64,000 nt of DNA. It comes from Haberlea rhodopensis (lineage: Eukaryota; Streptophyta; Magnoliopsida; Lamiales; Gesneriaceae). The translations under genes were made by a program, and so were the position numbers. Shown piece by piece: positions 22,001-30,228 of the stretch. The stretch spans positions 3,782,001 to 3,846,000 of the forward strand of contig CAJQUN010000014.1 in the NCBI GenBank assembly GCA_907163345.1, in the 5' to 3' direction. The notes under the pieces were generated by a model. That model saw only the letters and a list, made by a program, of their open reading frames with translations. It was not told the DNA's origin and ran no database searches. Each line of letters begins with the position of its first letter. Position 1 is the first letter of the stretch.

Positions 22001-24749
22001 TCCAAAGTCCAAATCCACATATCCTCTTGTCCCTGTGTGAGAAACGTCCTGTCCAACAAAGAAATTAAATCATTATGTAAAACAACTTCTCTATCTAACA
22101 CTCCCTTCTCCAATCCCAACGCCACTCCCATAACCCACCCACCCATACCCCCATGTTTGCTATTAAGATATCTCTATCCCTAGCAATCAACGCTAATCTA
22201 GGAAAGGACTCCCTCAGACTCCTACTCCCCACCCAAACATCGGCCCAGAATCGAGTCCCCCTCCCATTCCCAACTCTTCTATTCATCCCCCTGATAAACC
22301 AACCCGATTGATCTAAAAACGAACATCTCAAAATGTCTCTCCACCAAGACGACGCCTGAACAATTACTCCCCCCCCCCCTTGCGTTTATCAACAATTCAA
22401 ACATAATTAACCCGAAATAAAATAAAGAACGAAGAAGTCGCCTCCATTGTATCTTCACTTATAAAATGATGTAAACTGACGTGCTTCTCTTCCTTAACTT
22501 CTCAACCATATACACGGCACCTTGTTCCAATTTGGTCAGGACCTCCATTACACGATGCTTTTGCTTCTTGGAAAAGGAGATTTAAAATTTATTATAAACT
22601 ACAGAAAAATTTAAAATGTGAAAATAAGACAACAGTCCCTAACTTCGCCACTATTTATACATGGTCCGAATGTTGGTCTTGTGGCACGCCTTTGTAAATT
22701 GTCTTATGGCATCTGTTGGACTTTTCACAGAGAACATACTAAATATTGAATAATACGAAATTTTAATTTTTTTCAAAGACAAAATAGAAATTTGGAGTTC
22801 TAATTGAGGGTTATAACATTGCTTTGAATGGTGGCAATTAAGCTTTCTATAATAGCCTACATAAATTGTAGCAACTAGCAACTAAGCAATAAAATAAGCA
22901 TACAGATTATCCTAATCTATACAATATGCCATAAACTTGAAAACCAATCATTGTCATATTCCATCAACTAACATAATTCCACAAGTTAATTACACAAATA
23001 TTTTGGTAAGTAGGTGAAATTATTGGTGGGTTCTGTAATCAATCACACTATATATATCCCCCAAAAAAAGTCCAAAATATAAAAAAAAAAAATCCCAAAA
23101 AAAACGAAGATGAAGGGGATGCAAATTAGCATGTTGGTGTGTTTCTTGGTGGCATCATTTGTCTTGAATTGCGAGTGTATAACAATTGTAATGAAACCAT
23201 GTGTGGATGACGTTTGTAACTACGCATGTGAGCGCCAGTTATGTGGATCTTATTTCTGCCCCTATGGAAGGTGTTATCCCCCTCGCCCGCCCCTTTATCC
23301 TAACCCGATATGTGAATGTAGTCCAAGAACCCCCCTAAACTCATAGTTTAATCCGAATAAATGATTGAATCACATGAGAGATGAATAAGACTGTAACAAA
23401 ATAATTTGTTGGTGATGTTACTTTTGTTTTAATTGTAGTGAGTTTTATTATTTCTGTTCTGGTGTGTTATCTTCTTGACGCAATTATTTATATGATTGGA
23501 ACTTTTAATCTTAAATTTTATATACATATAATTTGCATCTGATTAATAAGAGGAGAACTCAAATTTTTCTCCCTTTGCCATCTGATTTAATCATAGCAAG
23601 TTAACGAGCAAATACAAATAGTTAGAATTTACAATAGTATTTCTCAAATGGTTAATGGCTCATTCAAGAGGGATGCACGGCTTTTTGTTCACCAATTGAG
23701 CTCCTTGTTTCGAGTGGCGCAGTAGAGTGGCTGAGGTGCTTGACTAATGCAATTGCTTCTCTTTGTTTTGTATTTCAGCTCCACTTCCCCAATTTAACTC
23801 GTAGCAATTGAGACCAATGATGAAGACCTATATTGATTAAAATGATGAAAATCAAATCGATTGCAATCAAAATATATCTAAAATATATATAACACTTTTG
23901 ACTTATCAGGTCGATGTTATTTATTCGATACTGGAATAACCGGTATTGTTTGTTGATGCCATTTTTCTTTCTTGGTTCAGAACGAACCCGCTGGTAGAAT
24001 TCTGGAGCTCTCCATTCTTCACTTAGCAATGTCTGAAATATCAGTTCTTGGGACAAGGCATCAAATAGTCATTAACGAGGTTGGTTTATCTGTCTTTATT
24101 TATATATGTGAATCCTTGAGGAAAAACTTTGACGTGCTCACAATTAGTGTCCACAAAACGAGTTCTTCAAATCCCTCAAGCTCTTGTGTGAAACATCATG
24201 CCCTAAGTTGCGATTAGATTTCAAGAATTGGAGTGAGCTTATGATACTCGAGTTGACATCCTTATCTTTGGCACGAAATTCTTGGAGAGGTCATCAATAA
24301 TATTTATATTTTAACATGCTCGTTCCCTTGCATGTTAACAATAATATATGGCGTTTCGTAGCATAGGGAGTTTTGAACCTATGATATGTGGTTCTAATAG
24401 TACGTCTAAACCACTATTACCTAAAGCTCGAGCTTAGAGATGATCAACAATAATATATATATATATGCATCGGGTTGTTATGGGACCGTGGGATCTACCC
24501 TTAGGAAGTGTCCTAAGGGTAGGGTCGAACAACCTCTATGCATCAATGATGTAAATATTACAAACCTCTGAATCCTTGCTTGTACTGAACATGTTTGTAT
24601 CTGTCTTGAAGGCTGTAGACCTTGCAAAACGTTTCTGTGATGGGGCAGCTCCTCGAATAATAAACGGTTGCCTGCGGACTTTTGTCGAGAACCATAGTGA
24701 TGACAATGGTGAAGCCATCAGGAGTTTGAAAATCAAGCTGAACAGATGA
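13050..24749 (+). CDS. NusB-domain (antitermination factor-like) protein, organelle-targeted, 7 exons
   Basis: Exons 13050-13333, 13429-13505, 13608-13742, 19732-19786, 19891-19978, 23981-24079 and 24612-24749 join in frame to 291 aa. The first about 70 residues are Ser-rich and poor in acidic residues, like a chloroplast transit peptide. Conserved blocks follow: KIDKSGRFCSPRAARELAL, CLDGSDPVRLFEKR, YDHMSFGGPP, LSAPPKLVYSK, RILELSILHLAMSEI and AVDLAKRFCDGAAPRIING. The last two are the core of the NusB RNA-binding helical fold. Bacterial NusB works with S10 in rRNA antitermination; the plant protein (the Arabidopsis At4g26370 type) is presumed to act on organelle RNA. Intron 3 holds a Copia element and a SINE-like sequence. 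Intron 5 holds a LINE fragment and a peptide gene. Confidence 0.92.
13789..14018 (-). repeat. Copia 3' LTR
   Basis: This 230-bp LTR lies next to the polypurine tract. It contains the A/T-rich box TATATATAGAGG (plus-strand CCTCTATATATAGAGG palindrome) that could serve as a core promoter. I saw no difference from the copy at 18713-18942. Confidence 0.95.
14019..14027 (-). promoter_or_regulatory. Copia polypurine tract
   Basis: GAGGGGGAG on the minus strand lies immediately upstream of the 3' LTR, the expected place for the plus-strand DNA primer. The pol stop codon abuts it. Confidence 0.85.
14026..17388 (-). CDS. Copia pol: protease, integrase, reverse transcriptase, RNase H
   Basis: The frame is open from just after the gag TAG to 14026; its first Met is at 17358 (1110 aa). 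In order: aspartic protease WIIDSGASNHM; the pre-integrase and zinc region (HFRLGHPN...CEICQLSKH); the integrase core with HSDIWGP, RTDNGTEF and NGISERKNRH; reverse transcriptase with QLDVKNAFLNGDL and catalytic YVDDIIL; and RNase H with TDADWAGSISDRRSTSGY. Integrase before RT is the Copia order. No internal stop or frameshift is seen. It shares the gag frame, separated only by one TAG. Confidence 0.95.
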   Translation of the reverse strand, partial: NSSLGAATGTVHVALSALNQPGEHWIIDSGASNHMSSTRNMFTTFLPVLATHRVKIANGSYAPVVGRGNISITPNLILVDVLYVPSLACNLLSVHKLTKDLDCTVYFTPSSCVFQDRNSRKKIGSAKAISGLYYLQEDSFVSHAVHTPTSPPSLSRVQQIMLLHFRLGHPNFAYLKRWFPSMFRHNDLFQCEICQLSKHTRVFLPPSSYKSSAPFNLIHSDIWGPSRLSTASHKRWFITFTDDHTRVCWVYLLKEKSEAGIVFQNFYSMVKTQFNTSIKILRTDNGTEFFNSILSDFLTTNGIIHHSSCVNTPQQNGISERKNRHLLEVARSLMFTSNVPKLFWGDALLTACYLINRMPSRVLKFKSPLDCLHHVFPEYRSFSTLDLRVFGCTAFVHIHDQNRSKLDPRSHKCIFLGYSSTQKGYRCYSPSLHKYFISCDVTFFESAPFFPKPDTTAHHEGEFFPSPCPASTQPQPFDYLREVSAVPSQPHFPDPPSPPLEQLTAGGDLLQPFPFHYSRKDPSKKVAEPTPSIGLDTQSSDSNSASNEVPTELDTDLSHIPNLEDLDIPIALRKGTRSCTEHSLAKFVSYGHLSSSIQALVTNLSNTKIPITIQEAWSDPNWKKAILEEMRALEMNGTWEIVKKPKEKTPVGCKWVFTVKYTADGQIDRYKARLVAKGYTQTYGIDYQETFAPVAKINTVRVLLSIAANLDWPLYQLDVKNAFLNGDLEEEVYMTLPPGFDEESKRDKVCKLKKSLYGLKQSPRAWFDRFTKAVMKLDYHQANTDHTLFYRHKNGKKTLLIVYVDDIILTGDDQEEIERLKGRLAAEFEMKDLGKLRYFLGMEVARNKSGISVSQRKYVIDLLKETGMLGCKPVDTPMDSNVKLGETMSSNPVDKGRYQRLVGKLIYLSHTRPDIAFPVSCVSQFMHAPLEEHMIAVYRILKYLKGSPGKGLFFRKTDTRDVEIFTDADWAGSISDRRSTSGYCSFVWGNLVTWKSKKQQVVARSSAEAELRLVAHGVCEALWLKMLLEELKLSIILPLKLLCDNKAVIDISHNPVHHDRTKHVEVDRHFIKEKIDEGTISIVYIPTSEQTADILTKGLFRPMLEKFIDKLGMHNLYTPA
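17389..18360 (-). CDS. Copia gag (capsid/nucleocapsid)
   Basis: This 323-aa protein begins MASSDDKPTHIPPNS. It has the retrotransposon gag fold block (LTGSNFLQWSRSVQLVIRGK, later WDAVSLAYSD and LKQGDKTVTDYFGSL). Near the C-terminus is a CCHC knuckle CDRCKRPWHTVDTC (CX2CX4HX4C). It ends LKLLSASS at TAG 17389-17391. The next codons in the same frame run straight into protease, so a single stop separates gag from pol. Confidence 0.94.
   Translation of the reverse strand: MASSDDKPTHIPPNSIAVDSYSLQITNHKLTGSNFLQWSRSVQLVIRGKGKYGFLDGSIPQPPTTDPLFAPWDVHNSMVMAWLLNSMVDSISSTYLFHSTAKEIWDAVSLAYSDLADSSQIFELRNQSRNLKQGDKTVTDYFGSLKRIWQELDLFMVCDWKDPADAVLYRNLIAKDRVYDFLAGLGRDLDEARGRILGLTPLHTIDEACAIIRREENRRRVMLSPTLQNPEASALITHTPADSSTPRTKDGKPWCDRCKRPWHTVDTCWKIHGKPTDWVPNRFKPKDRKAPQVALASEQSSSSDTSISKAQLDQLLKLLSASS
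18465..18600. repeat. ACTGTAGC short repeat in the Copia leader
   Basis: ACTGTAGCAAAGC(C/T)GCGAA-like units recur at least seven times between the gag start and the primer-binding site, some reduced to TACTGTAGCG. They lie in the untranslated leader of the Copia RNA. Confidence 0.8.
18695..18712 (-). promoter_or_regulatory. Copia primer-binding site for initiator Met-tRNA
   Basis: TGGTATCAGAGCCAGAAG on the minus strand directly follows the 5' LTR. It is the standard complement of the plant initiator methionine tRNA 3' end. Confidence 0.95.
18713..18942 (-). repeat. Copia 5' LTR
   Basis: This 230-bp LTR is identical by eye to the 3' LTR and abuts the primer-binding site. The TAAAT target duplication follows at 18943-18947. 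Confidence 0.95.
19062..19295 (+). mobile_element. tRNA-derived SINE-like sequence
   Basis: A pol III A-box-like segment (TGTGTAGTGGTTAAG, 19075-19089) is followed about 30 bases later by a B-box GGTTCGAAC (about 19121-19129), the spacing of a tRNA-type internal promoter. The body runs on to a pyrimidine-rich end GGCTCTCTTTTTTGGC near 19275-19290. No convincing target duplication was found, so the ends are approximate. It lies in NusB intron 3, after the Copia element. Confidence 0.6.
21276..22380 (-). mobile_element. 5'-truncated L1-type LINE fragment
   Basis: A T-run at 21276-21287 is the poly(A) tail of a minus-strand insertion. The body encodes the ORF2 C-terminus in two overlapping frames. 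The first (21625-22331) has the WWRDILRC-FLDQSGWF region and zf-RVT, with CVKCLITEETTQHLFFCC. The second (21395-21787) ends RCEPLICLLAI, homologous to the RICLLAS end of the 2718-9816 LINE. A frameshift near 21650-21780 separates them. The 5' end breaks in a C-run at about 22370-22380. It lies in NusB intron 5. Confidence 0.88.
23048..23058 (+). promoter_or_regulatory. TATA box of the cysteine-rich peptide gene
   Basis: CTATATATATC lies about 55 bases before the start codon at 23110, with no other gene start nearby on this strand. The spacing fits a short 5' leader. Confidence 0.6.
23110..23346 (+). CDS. Small secreted cysteine-rich peptide (defensin-like class), intron-nested
   Basis: The frame has 78 codons. 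Residues 1-23 form a signal peptide (MKGMQISMLVCFLVASFVLN) with a cleavage site likely near CEC-IT. The mature part, about 54 residues, carries eight cysteines spaced C-x4-C-x3-C-x4-C-x4-C-x4-C-x12-C-x-C plus a Pro-rich loop (CYPPRPPLYPNP). This is the kind of spacing seen in plant DEFL/knottin-like secreted peptides, but I cannot name a subfamily. A TATA box stands upstream and AATAAA-type signals follow (about 23356 and 23382). It sits on the same strand inside intron 5 of the NusB-like gene. Function is unknown; defence or signalling would be inference. Confidence 0.75.
   Translation: MKGMQISMLVCFLVASFVLNCECITIVMKPCVDDVCNYACERQLCGSYFCPYGRCYPPRPPLYPNPICECSPRTPLNS
24474..24534. repeat. Short foldback sequence
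   Basis: CTACCCTTAGGA pairs with TCCTAAGGGTAG around AGTG, and outer GGTTGTT pairs with AACAACC. It forms a hairpin of about 60 bases and could be a tiny MITE or a transcribed stem-loop in NusB intron 6. Confidence 0.7.
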
Positions 24750-25291
24750 CTTGATATTGTAGTACTGCCACTATGAGAGAGTTTATCAGGAGTGTTTCAT
24801 GACAGTTGTGGGATATAAATACACGTACAGGGCAGGGGGTGAATTTTGTATCACTACTAGTTGTAGCAATTTAAATTCGAGAAAATCCAGTGGAATTTAC
24901 TTTGACAACGGGTTTCAAACAATTTATCATGCATCTTTTATCATGCATCATTTTTATATTTAAATAATTAATGGATGCTAGTGAAGGAAATTATGTTTAA
25001 GTGTGCATATAAGAAAACATCTTGATGGAATTAATTTAATTAAATAATGCAAATTAAAGGTACAATAATTTGTTAAGAATAATTATGCATAAAATGAGGA
25101 AGATAAGTACAACGTGTATATATATTCGAGAGGGGCTTTTGTTCTCCCCCTATGTGATCGCTCTGTACGGTGGTTTAAATGGTTGCTATTCTCATGGACA
25201 GTATTATGTGGGGTGAAGATATTTGGATTTTAATATTCACATCTAATAGTTGATAACATCAACCAAACCCACTAGCACAAAGATATATTAG
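24750..25291. other. 3' flank of the NusB-like gene
   Basis: AT-rich sequence after the stop codon. No further gene is seen. Confidence 0.6.
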
Positions 25292-25952
25292 CTATGATGC
25301 AGTGAAACGGGGATACAGACATGAATACAGTAATATGGATTTTCAAAATTTTGGTGATACGACACGGTTGTGACACACTTATATATGTTTATATATATAT
25401 ATATAGTATATTACAAAATAATAAAATTCATATTGTTTTTAAATTCTAAAACTATGTAAAGCAACAAAAATATTCTTACCAAATTCAAGAAACGTATAAA
25501 TAAATATATGACATTTGAATCATCATAATATCATGCATATTAACATAAATACATAATATTTTAATTAACATAAAGTTTAATAAACACTTCCAAATAATAA
25601 AAGATAACACCAAAATATTTTTACCTAATTCAATAAGTGTATAAATAACACATGTCATTGAAATCATCATCGGATCATTCATATTAATAATAAATGTATA
25701 TTAATTCAATTAAAATAAAGTTTAATAAACACGACCAAATTTAATTTTAGTCAAAAACTTTTTAAATTCTACAATTACCCACCAAAAGTGTCCTTTTCAT
25801 ATCGAACACGCTTTTTGATGGTGTTCGATTTTAATTTTTTTAAAAATAAGAACATGCCACGTGGCGTGTCCGATACGTGTCCGATGGGTGTCGGTGTCTT
25901 AGAGTGTCCGATATTGCATTGAGTGACTTTCGGGAGTGTCCATACATTATAG
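25292..25952. mobile_element. Diverged member of the CTATGNTGCA hAT-like element family
   Basis: It begins CTATGATGCA and ends near CATACATTATAG, with internal ATTTTCAAAATTT-GATACGACAC and a GTGTCCGATACGTGTCC cluster around CACGTGGCGTGTCC. The layout is the same as the clear copies at 52502 and 53221. No matching 8-bp flank is left, so it is old and its ends are approximate. Confidence 0.6.
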
Positions 25953-26079
25953 GATCCTAGTTACAAATTTAATTTCTCTATAAACGTAAGTTGTTTTCAA
26001 AATATATCATATATTGATGTTTAAACTTTAAAAATAAAATTAGAAGAAAAAAGAGAAAATTACAACCACGTACCTAGAG

Positions 26080-26262
26080 ATGTCAAACGGAGCGGACGTC
26101 ACGAGGCACGGCACGGGCACGGCACGACGCGGAGCGGCACGGCACGGCACGGCACGACACGTTTTGCTACAGTGCCGTGCCAAGCACGGCCGGAAGTATG
26201 GGCCGTGCCGGGCCAAGCCATGCCAGCCCGTGGGCTGGCACGGCACGGCACGACACTGTTTC
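26080..26262. repeat. GC-rich GGCACG/CGTGCC inverted-repeat element
   Basis: Repeated GGCACG on the left is answered by CGTGCC on the right, in a locally GC-rich island within AT-rich DNA. The left edge AGATGTCAAACGG resembles the ends of GC-rich hAT-like MITEs. The right edge is unclear. Confidence 0.55.
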
Positions 26263-26329
26263 TTTTTTTTTTAAACCAGGCGATCGATCGCCACATAAAT
26301 GGCGAAAAATCGTGCATCATGGGTAAAAA

Positions 26330-26735
26330 TCGTGCATTGGAGATGCATTAAAATTGGACATTGGTCCACTAAAATTAGACTTTGGTGCACTAAAATTGGA
26401 CTTTAGATACACTAAAATTGGACGTTGGTGCACGATTTTTGGTACATTGGACATGATTTTTGTGCATTTGGTGCATGATTTTTGGACATTGATGCACGAT
26501 TTTTTGGACATCGATGCACGATTTTTGTACATTGATGCATGATTTTTTTGTACATTAGATGCACTAAAATTGAACATTGTATGCACTAAAATAGACATTG
26601 GATATACGCATTTTACATTTGATGCACTAAAATTGGAATTGGATGAACTAAAATTGGACTTTGGATACATTAAAATTAGACCTTGGTGCACTAAAATTGG
26701 ACTTTGGATACATTAAAATTGGACGTTGGACATTG
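26330..26735. repeat. Degenerate minisatellite, TGGTGCACTAAAATTGGACT unit
   Basis: About twenty imperfect units alternate ACTAAAATTGGACTTTGG with variants containing GCACGATTTTTGGACATT. It lies just left of the Mutator-like element. Confidence 0.85.
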
Positions 26736-27036
26736 TATGTGGGTGCACGATTTTTTTGCTTGTGGGTGCACAATTATTTGCCTGTGGTTGCAGGATTTTT
26801 TTGGCATGTGTGCGCATAATCATTTTTTGCATGTAGACGCACAATTGCCTGTGGGTGCACAATTTTTTTTGTCCTATGGGTGCACGATTGTTTTGGCCTG
26901 TGCTTGCACGATTTTGTTTTGCATGTGGGTGCACGATTGTTTGCCCGTGGGTGCACGAGTTTTTTGCCTGTGGGTGCACGATCTTTTTTTGCCTGTGGAT
27001 GCACGATTATTTTGGTTTGTGGGTGCACGTGCTATA
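26736..27036. repeat. Degenerate minisatellite, GTGGGTGCACGATTTTTTTG unit
   Basis: About a dozen units of 23-27 bases, each centred on GTGCAC followed by a T-run and TGCCTG. It adjoins the previous array and shares the GTGCAC core. Long frames on both strands here are by-products of the repeat. Confidence 0.85.
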
Positions 27037-27470
27037 GTAATCGCGCGAGAGTTATTAATGTCATTTCGACAGTAAATGGACCTAAGCGAATTAATTTTTT
27101 GAGGAAATTACACATATGTACCACTTTTCAAAACTTGTTTCAACTAAATCTAGCAATATATTTTCTTTTCAACTAAATATATCTTTTAAAAAACATATTT
27201 CACATAAGTCCAATTTATTAAACCCTAATCTAACTGGTCTATTTTTATTACTAAATTACCCATGTTGCAAGCAATAAAAACCATCATAAAAAATTTGATA
27301 TTTATAACAGAACGATTATCGTTGTCCCAAACTTTTTTCATCTAATTCATTGAGCAGCTGATTTCGATCGTGTTTTAATTAGCTTTCTGATTTTAGATTG
27401 TTCGATCTGTCAAATATTCAATTAACTGTTAATTGATCAAATTTTCCTGAGATTTTTATCGTTAATTCTG

Positions 27471-30228
27471 ATGGATAATGAAATCATGATTCTTTTGAAA
27501 TTTAGAGAGGAAACACTGGTTTTGAATGTTAATCCCGATTTCGAATTCAGTGATTTAATAGGCTGTGCATCTGCTAAGTGGTGTGATATGAATGCCGATG
27601 AATTTTGTTTCAAATACTCAATCGATGGGCATCCTAATTGTTGTTTGAGTAATGCGATTGATATGAGAAATATGTTTTTGTTGTGTAAGATGATCAATCT
27701 TTGCTTGTTGACAGTGCATGTTGTTGATTGTAATGCTTCATTGTTGAGGTCTGTTGATGAATGTGGTGGTAGTTTACCGATTGTGTCTAGAGGTGCATGT
27801 GACATACATTCACCGGTAGACAGAATTGCTTGTGGTATAAACTTTTTGACAGAGTCAAGCGGTATACGCAATATACATGAACCTATAGAGTCTATTTCTG
27901 CCCGTGATTTACACCCATCAATAGAATCAGGTGGTGCACATATATCGACAAAACAAATTTGCAGTTCACCATCAGGTCTAGGACTTGATTCAGAATATCG
28001 AAGATGCAATATTAAAGGCAAGGAGAAGTTGTTGTTATGTTCTGGATGGTCATCAATTATTAGTAGGGTGGGTCAAGTATTTAGAGGTGGTGTTGAAGAG
28101 TTTCGAAGTGAGTTGAGTAAATATTCCATGGAGGTTGGGTTTGATTACAACTATGTGAAAAATAATAAAGATAGAGTAGTTGCTGAATGTTCTAGGAAGC
28201 ATGTTGATGGGTGTGGCTGGTTTGTGAGTGCCAACATTTCACGTGTAAATGGTTCTTTCTACATAAAAAAATTGAACAACATTCACATGTGTGGTCTACG
28301 AGTCATGAAAGACAAATAAAAAAGGATTGTTTCACATTTAATATCAGAAATTATTTGTGAACGAGTCAGTTCCAATCCAATCTTTTCTGCTAGGTCTGTA
28401 ATGGAGTTAATGAAAAAAAGATTATGGGTTGGAAATAACATACATTAAGGCATGGAGAAGTGTGGAGAAGGCTAGGTCTACTGCTTTTGGAAATTATGAT
28501 GAGTCTTTCAAGGAGTTGAAGTGGTACATCGATGCGGTGAAGACGACTAATGTTGGGAGTTTTGTAGAGCTTGAAGTTGACGACTGTAACAGATTCATCC
28601 GTTTGTTTGTGTCGTTTCGTGCTTGTATGGATGGTTTTAAATTTTGTCGCCCTATGTTATTTCTTGATGGAACTTTTTTGAAATCCCGTTTTAAGGGCAT
28701 ACTTCTGTCAGCTACTGCAAAGGATGGGAATCAAGGTAAGATGCAACAAGATTATAATATAAATGAGATTTTACATGCATCGAAGTCTGTCGGTGCATGT
28801 ATATTACATGCACCGATAGACTTCTGCGTAAAAAAATGCTACATGATATAAAATTAATCGGATCGAATGCGGTGCATGTATTATACATGCACCGCTAGTC
28901 TACCGGTGCATGTATATTACATGCACCGGTAGAACTTGGATTCTCTATCATTTAGTACTACATATGCATGTAATAGAGAATCGGTGCATGTAGTTTACAT
29001 GCACCGAAAATTTATCGGTGCATGTATATTACATGCACCGATAGAACTTGTCGTCTCTAAATGTACCACTAAAGGTTATATAAGTGCATCATATAACATA
29101 AATTGTATTTTTTGCTTTATATGTTTTGATTATTTTACTGTCGGGTTGTTCCCCCTGGCTTTTGCTGTTGTGGACTCAGAGAACTTTGATAATTGGTGTT
29201 GGTTTATATCTTGTTTGAGCAAGATTGTAGATAATGGTGGAGATATTGTTTATATATCTGATCGGAATGTTGGTTTGATGGAGGCTTTACCGGTTGTGTT
29301 TGGACCTTCTCCAAAACAATTTTTTTTGTCTTTATCATTTGAAATGCAACCTCCGGGACAGATATGCTGGCAAACATTTTTCGAACCAGTTTCGGGAAAG
29401 GATGTGTTACTTGTTGGATGAGTGTGCATATTCGTCGACGGTGGCTATTTCACAGAGAAGCTTGCTATTTTGAAACGAGAAGGTGGTTCAATTGTAGAAG
29501 GGTTTTTACAGGGTCTATCTTTGGAGAAATGGACAAATGCTTACTCATGCGGCATGCGATATGGAGAGATGTATTCAAATGCAGCAGAGTCTTTCAATTC
29601 GTGGATATTAGAGGCAAGGGGTCTGCCTATTACTCATATGGTGGATTGTATCCGGGTTAAACTGATGAGCTGGTTTTATGATAGGAGATCAATGGCTGCA
29701 CGATGGAGTGGGGTTCTGTGTGCGAAGATGGAAAAGAAATGGTCTTTTTACGAAAATCAAGGTCGTGCATGGAATGTGAAGATGTCTACTGACTGTTGTT
29801 TCGAGGTGTTTTCATATCCTTCAGTTGCTGTGCGCCTTGATGTTCATACGTGTACTTGCTATCAGTGGCAGCTTGATGGATTCCCATGTCCTCATGTGAT
29901 TGCTGTGTTTAGGAGGAACAAGATGGCCATAGATGAAGTTGTTGATGTATATTTCCATGTTCGTACTTATAAGAGTTGCTATGAAGGAGTTATAATTCCG
30001 ATTCCAGGACGTTCAAGTGATGATTTTGCTCAAATTGTCACGGATATGAATATTTTACCACCACAAACAAAAAGGCAACCGGGTCGTCCAAAGAAGAGGA
30101 GAATTAGATCCAAAGGTGAAAACATTCGACAGTTGCGTTGTAGTCGGTGTAAAAATACGGACATAATAGGAAGACTTATAAGGAACCTATTTGATGTTTT
30201 TTGTAAGTTTATGTTGAACAAAATTTAA
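27471..30228 (+). pseudogene. MULE transposase (mudrA-like), decayed
   Basis: Segments are 27471-28319 (N-terminal domain and zinc-binding MuDR DNA-binding region ending HMCGLR), 28429-28735 (IKAWRSVEKAR, then FLDGTFLKSRFKG with the first catalytic Asp), 29141-29421 (LFPLAFAVVDSENFDNW) and 29422-30228 (SCGMRYGEMYSNAAESFNSW, SWIM finger CTCYQW...CPH, AT-hook PGRPKKRR). Lesions are a TAA at 28317-28319, a one-base shift in an A-run near 28412, and frame changes near 29300-29440. The intron after 28735 has a normal GT donor, but its expected acceptor near 29140 reads TCG rather than CAG. The family cuts and pastes DNA by a DDE mechanism; this copy cannot. Confidence 0.85.

Noticed and set aside
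22340..22350. CCACCAAGAC as target duplication of the LINE fragment (also near 21263)
   Set aside because: The right copy lies inside LINE coding sequence (the WWRD codons), so the match is coincidental.
23704..23765. TGGCGCAGTAGAGTGGCTGAGG resembling a tRNA/SINE head
   Set aside because: Only an A-box-like part is present and the B-box is missing; too little to call an element.
24345..24430. Minus-strand SINE-like boxes (AGTGGTTTAG and GGTTCAAAAC)
   Set aside because: Both boxes are degenerate and the ends cannot be defined.
25292..25952. Separate protein-coding gene suggested by small frames
   Set aside because: The region is explained by a diverged hAT-like non-autonomous element; frames are short and lack homology.
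26330..27036. CRISPR-like array
   Set aside because: Units are degenerate, directly adjoining and without unique spacers, in a plant nuclear context.
26704..27176. Long open frames rich in Cys/His and Trp over the GTGCAC array on both strands
   Set aside because: They follow the repeat unit exactly and have no start context or homology; they are by-products of a minisatellite.
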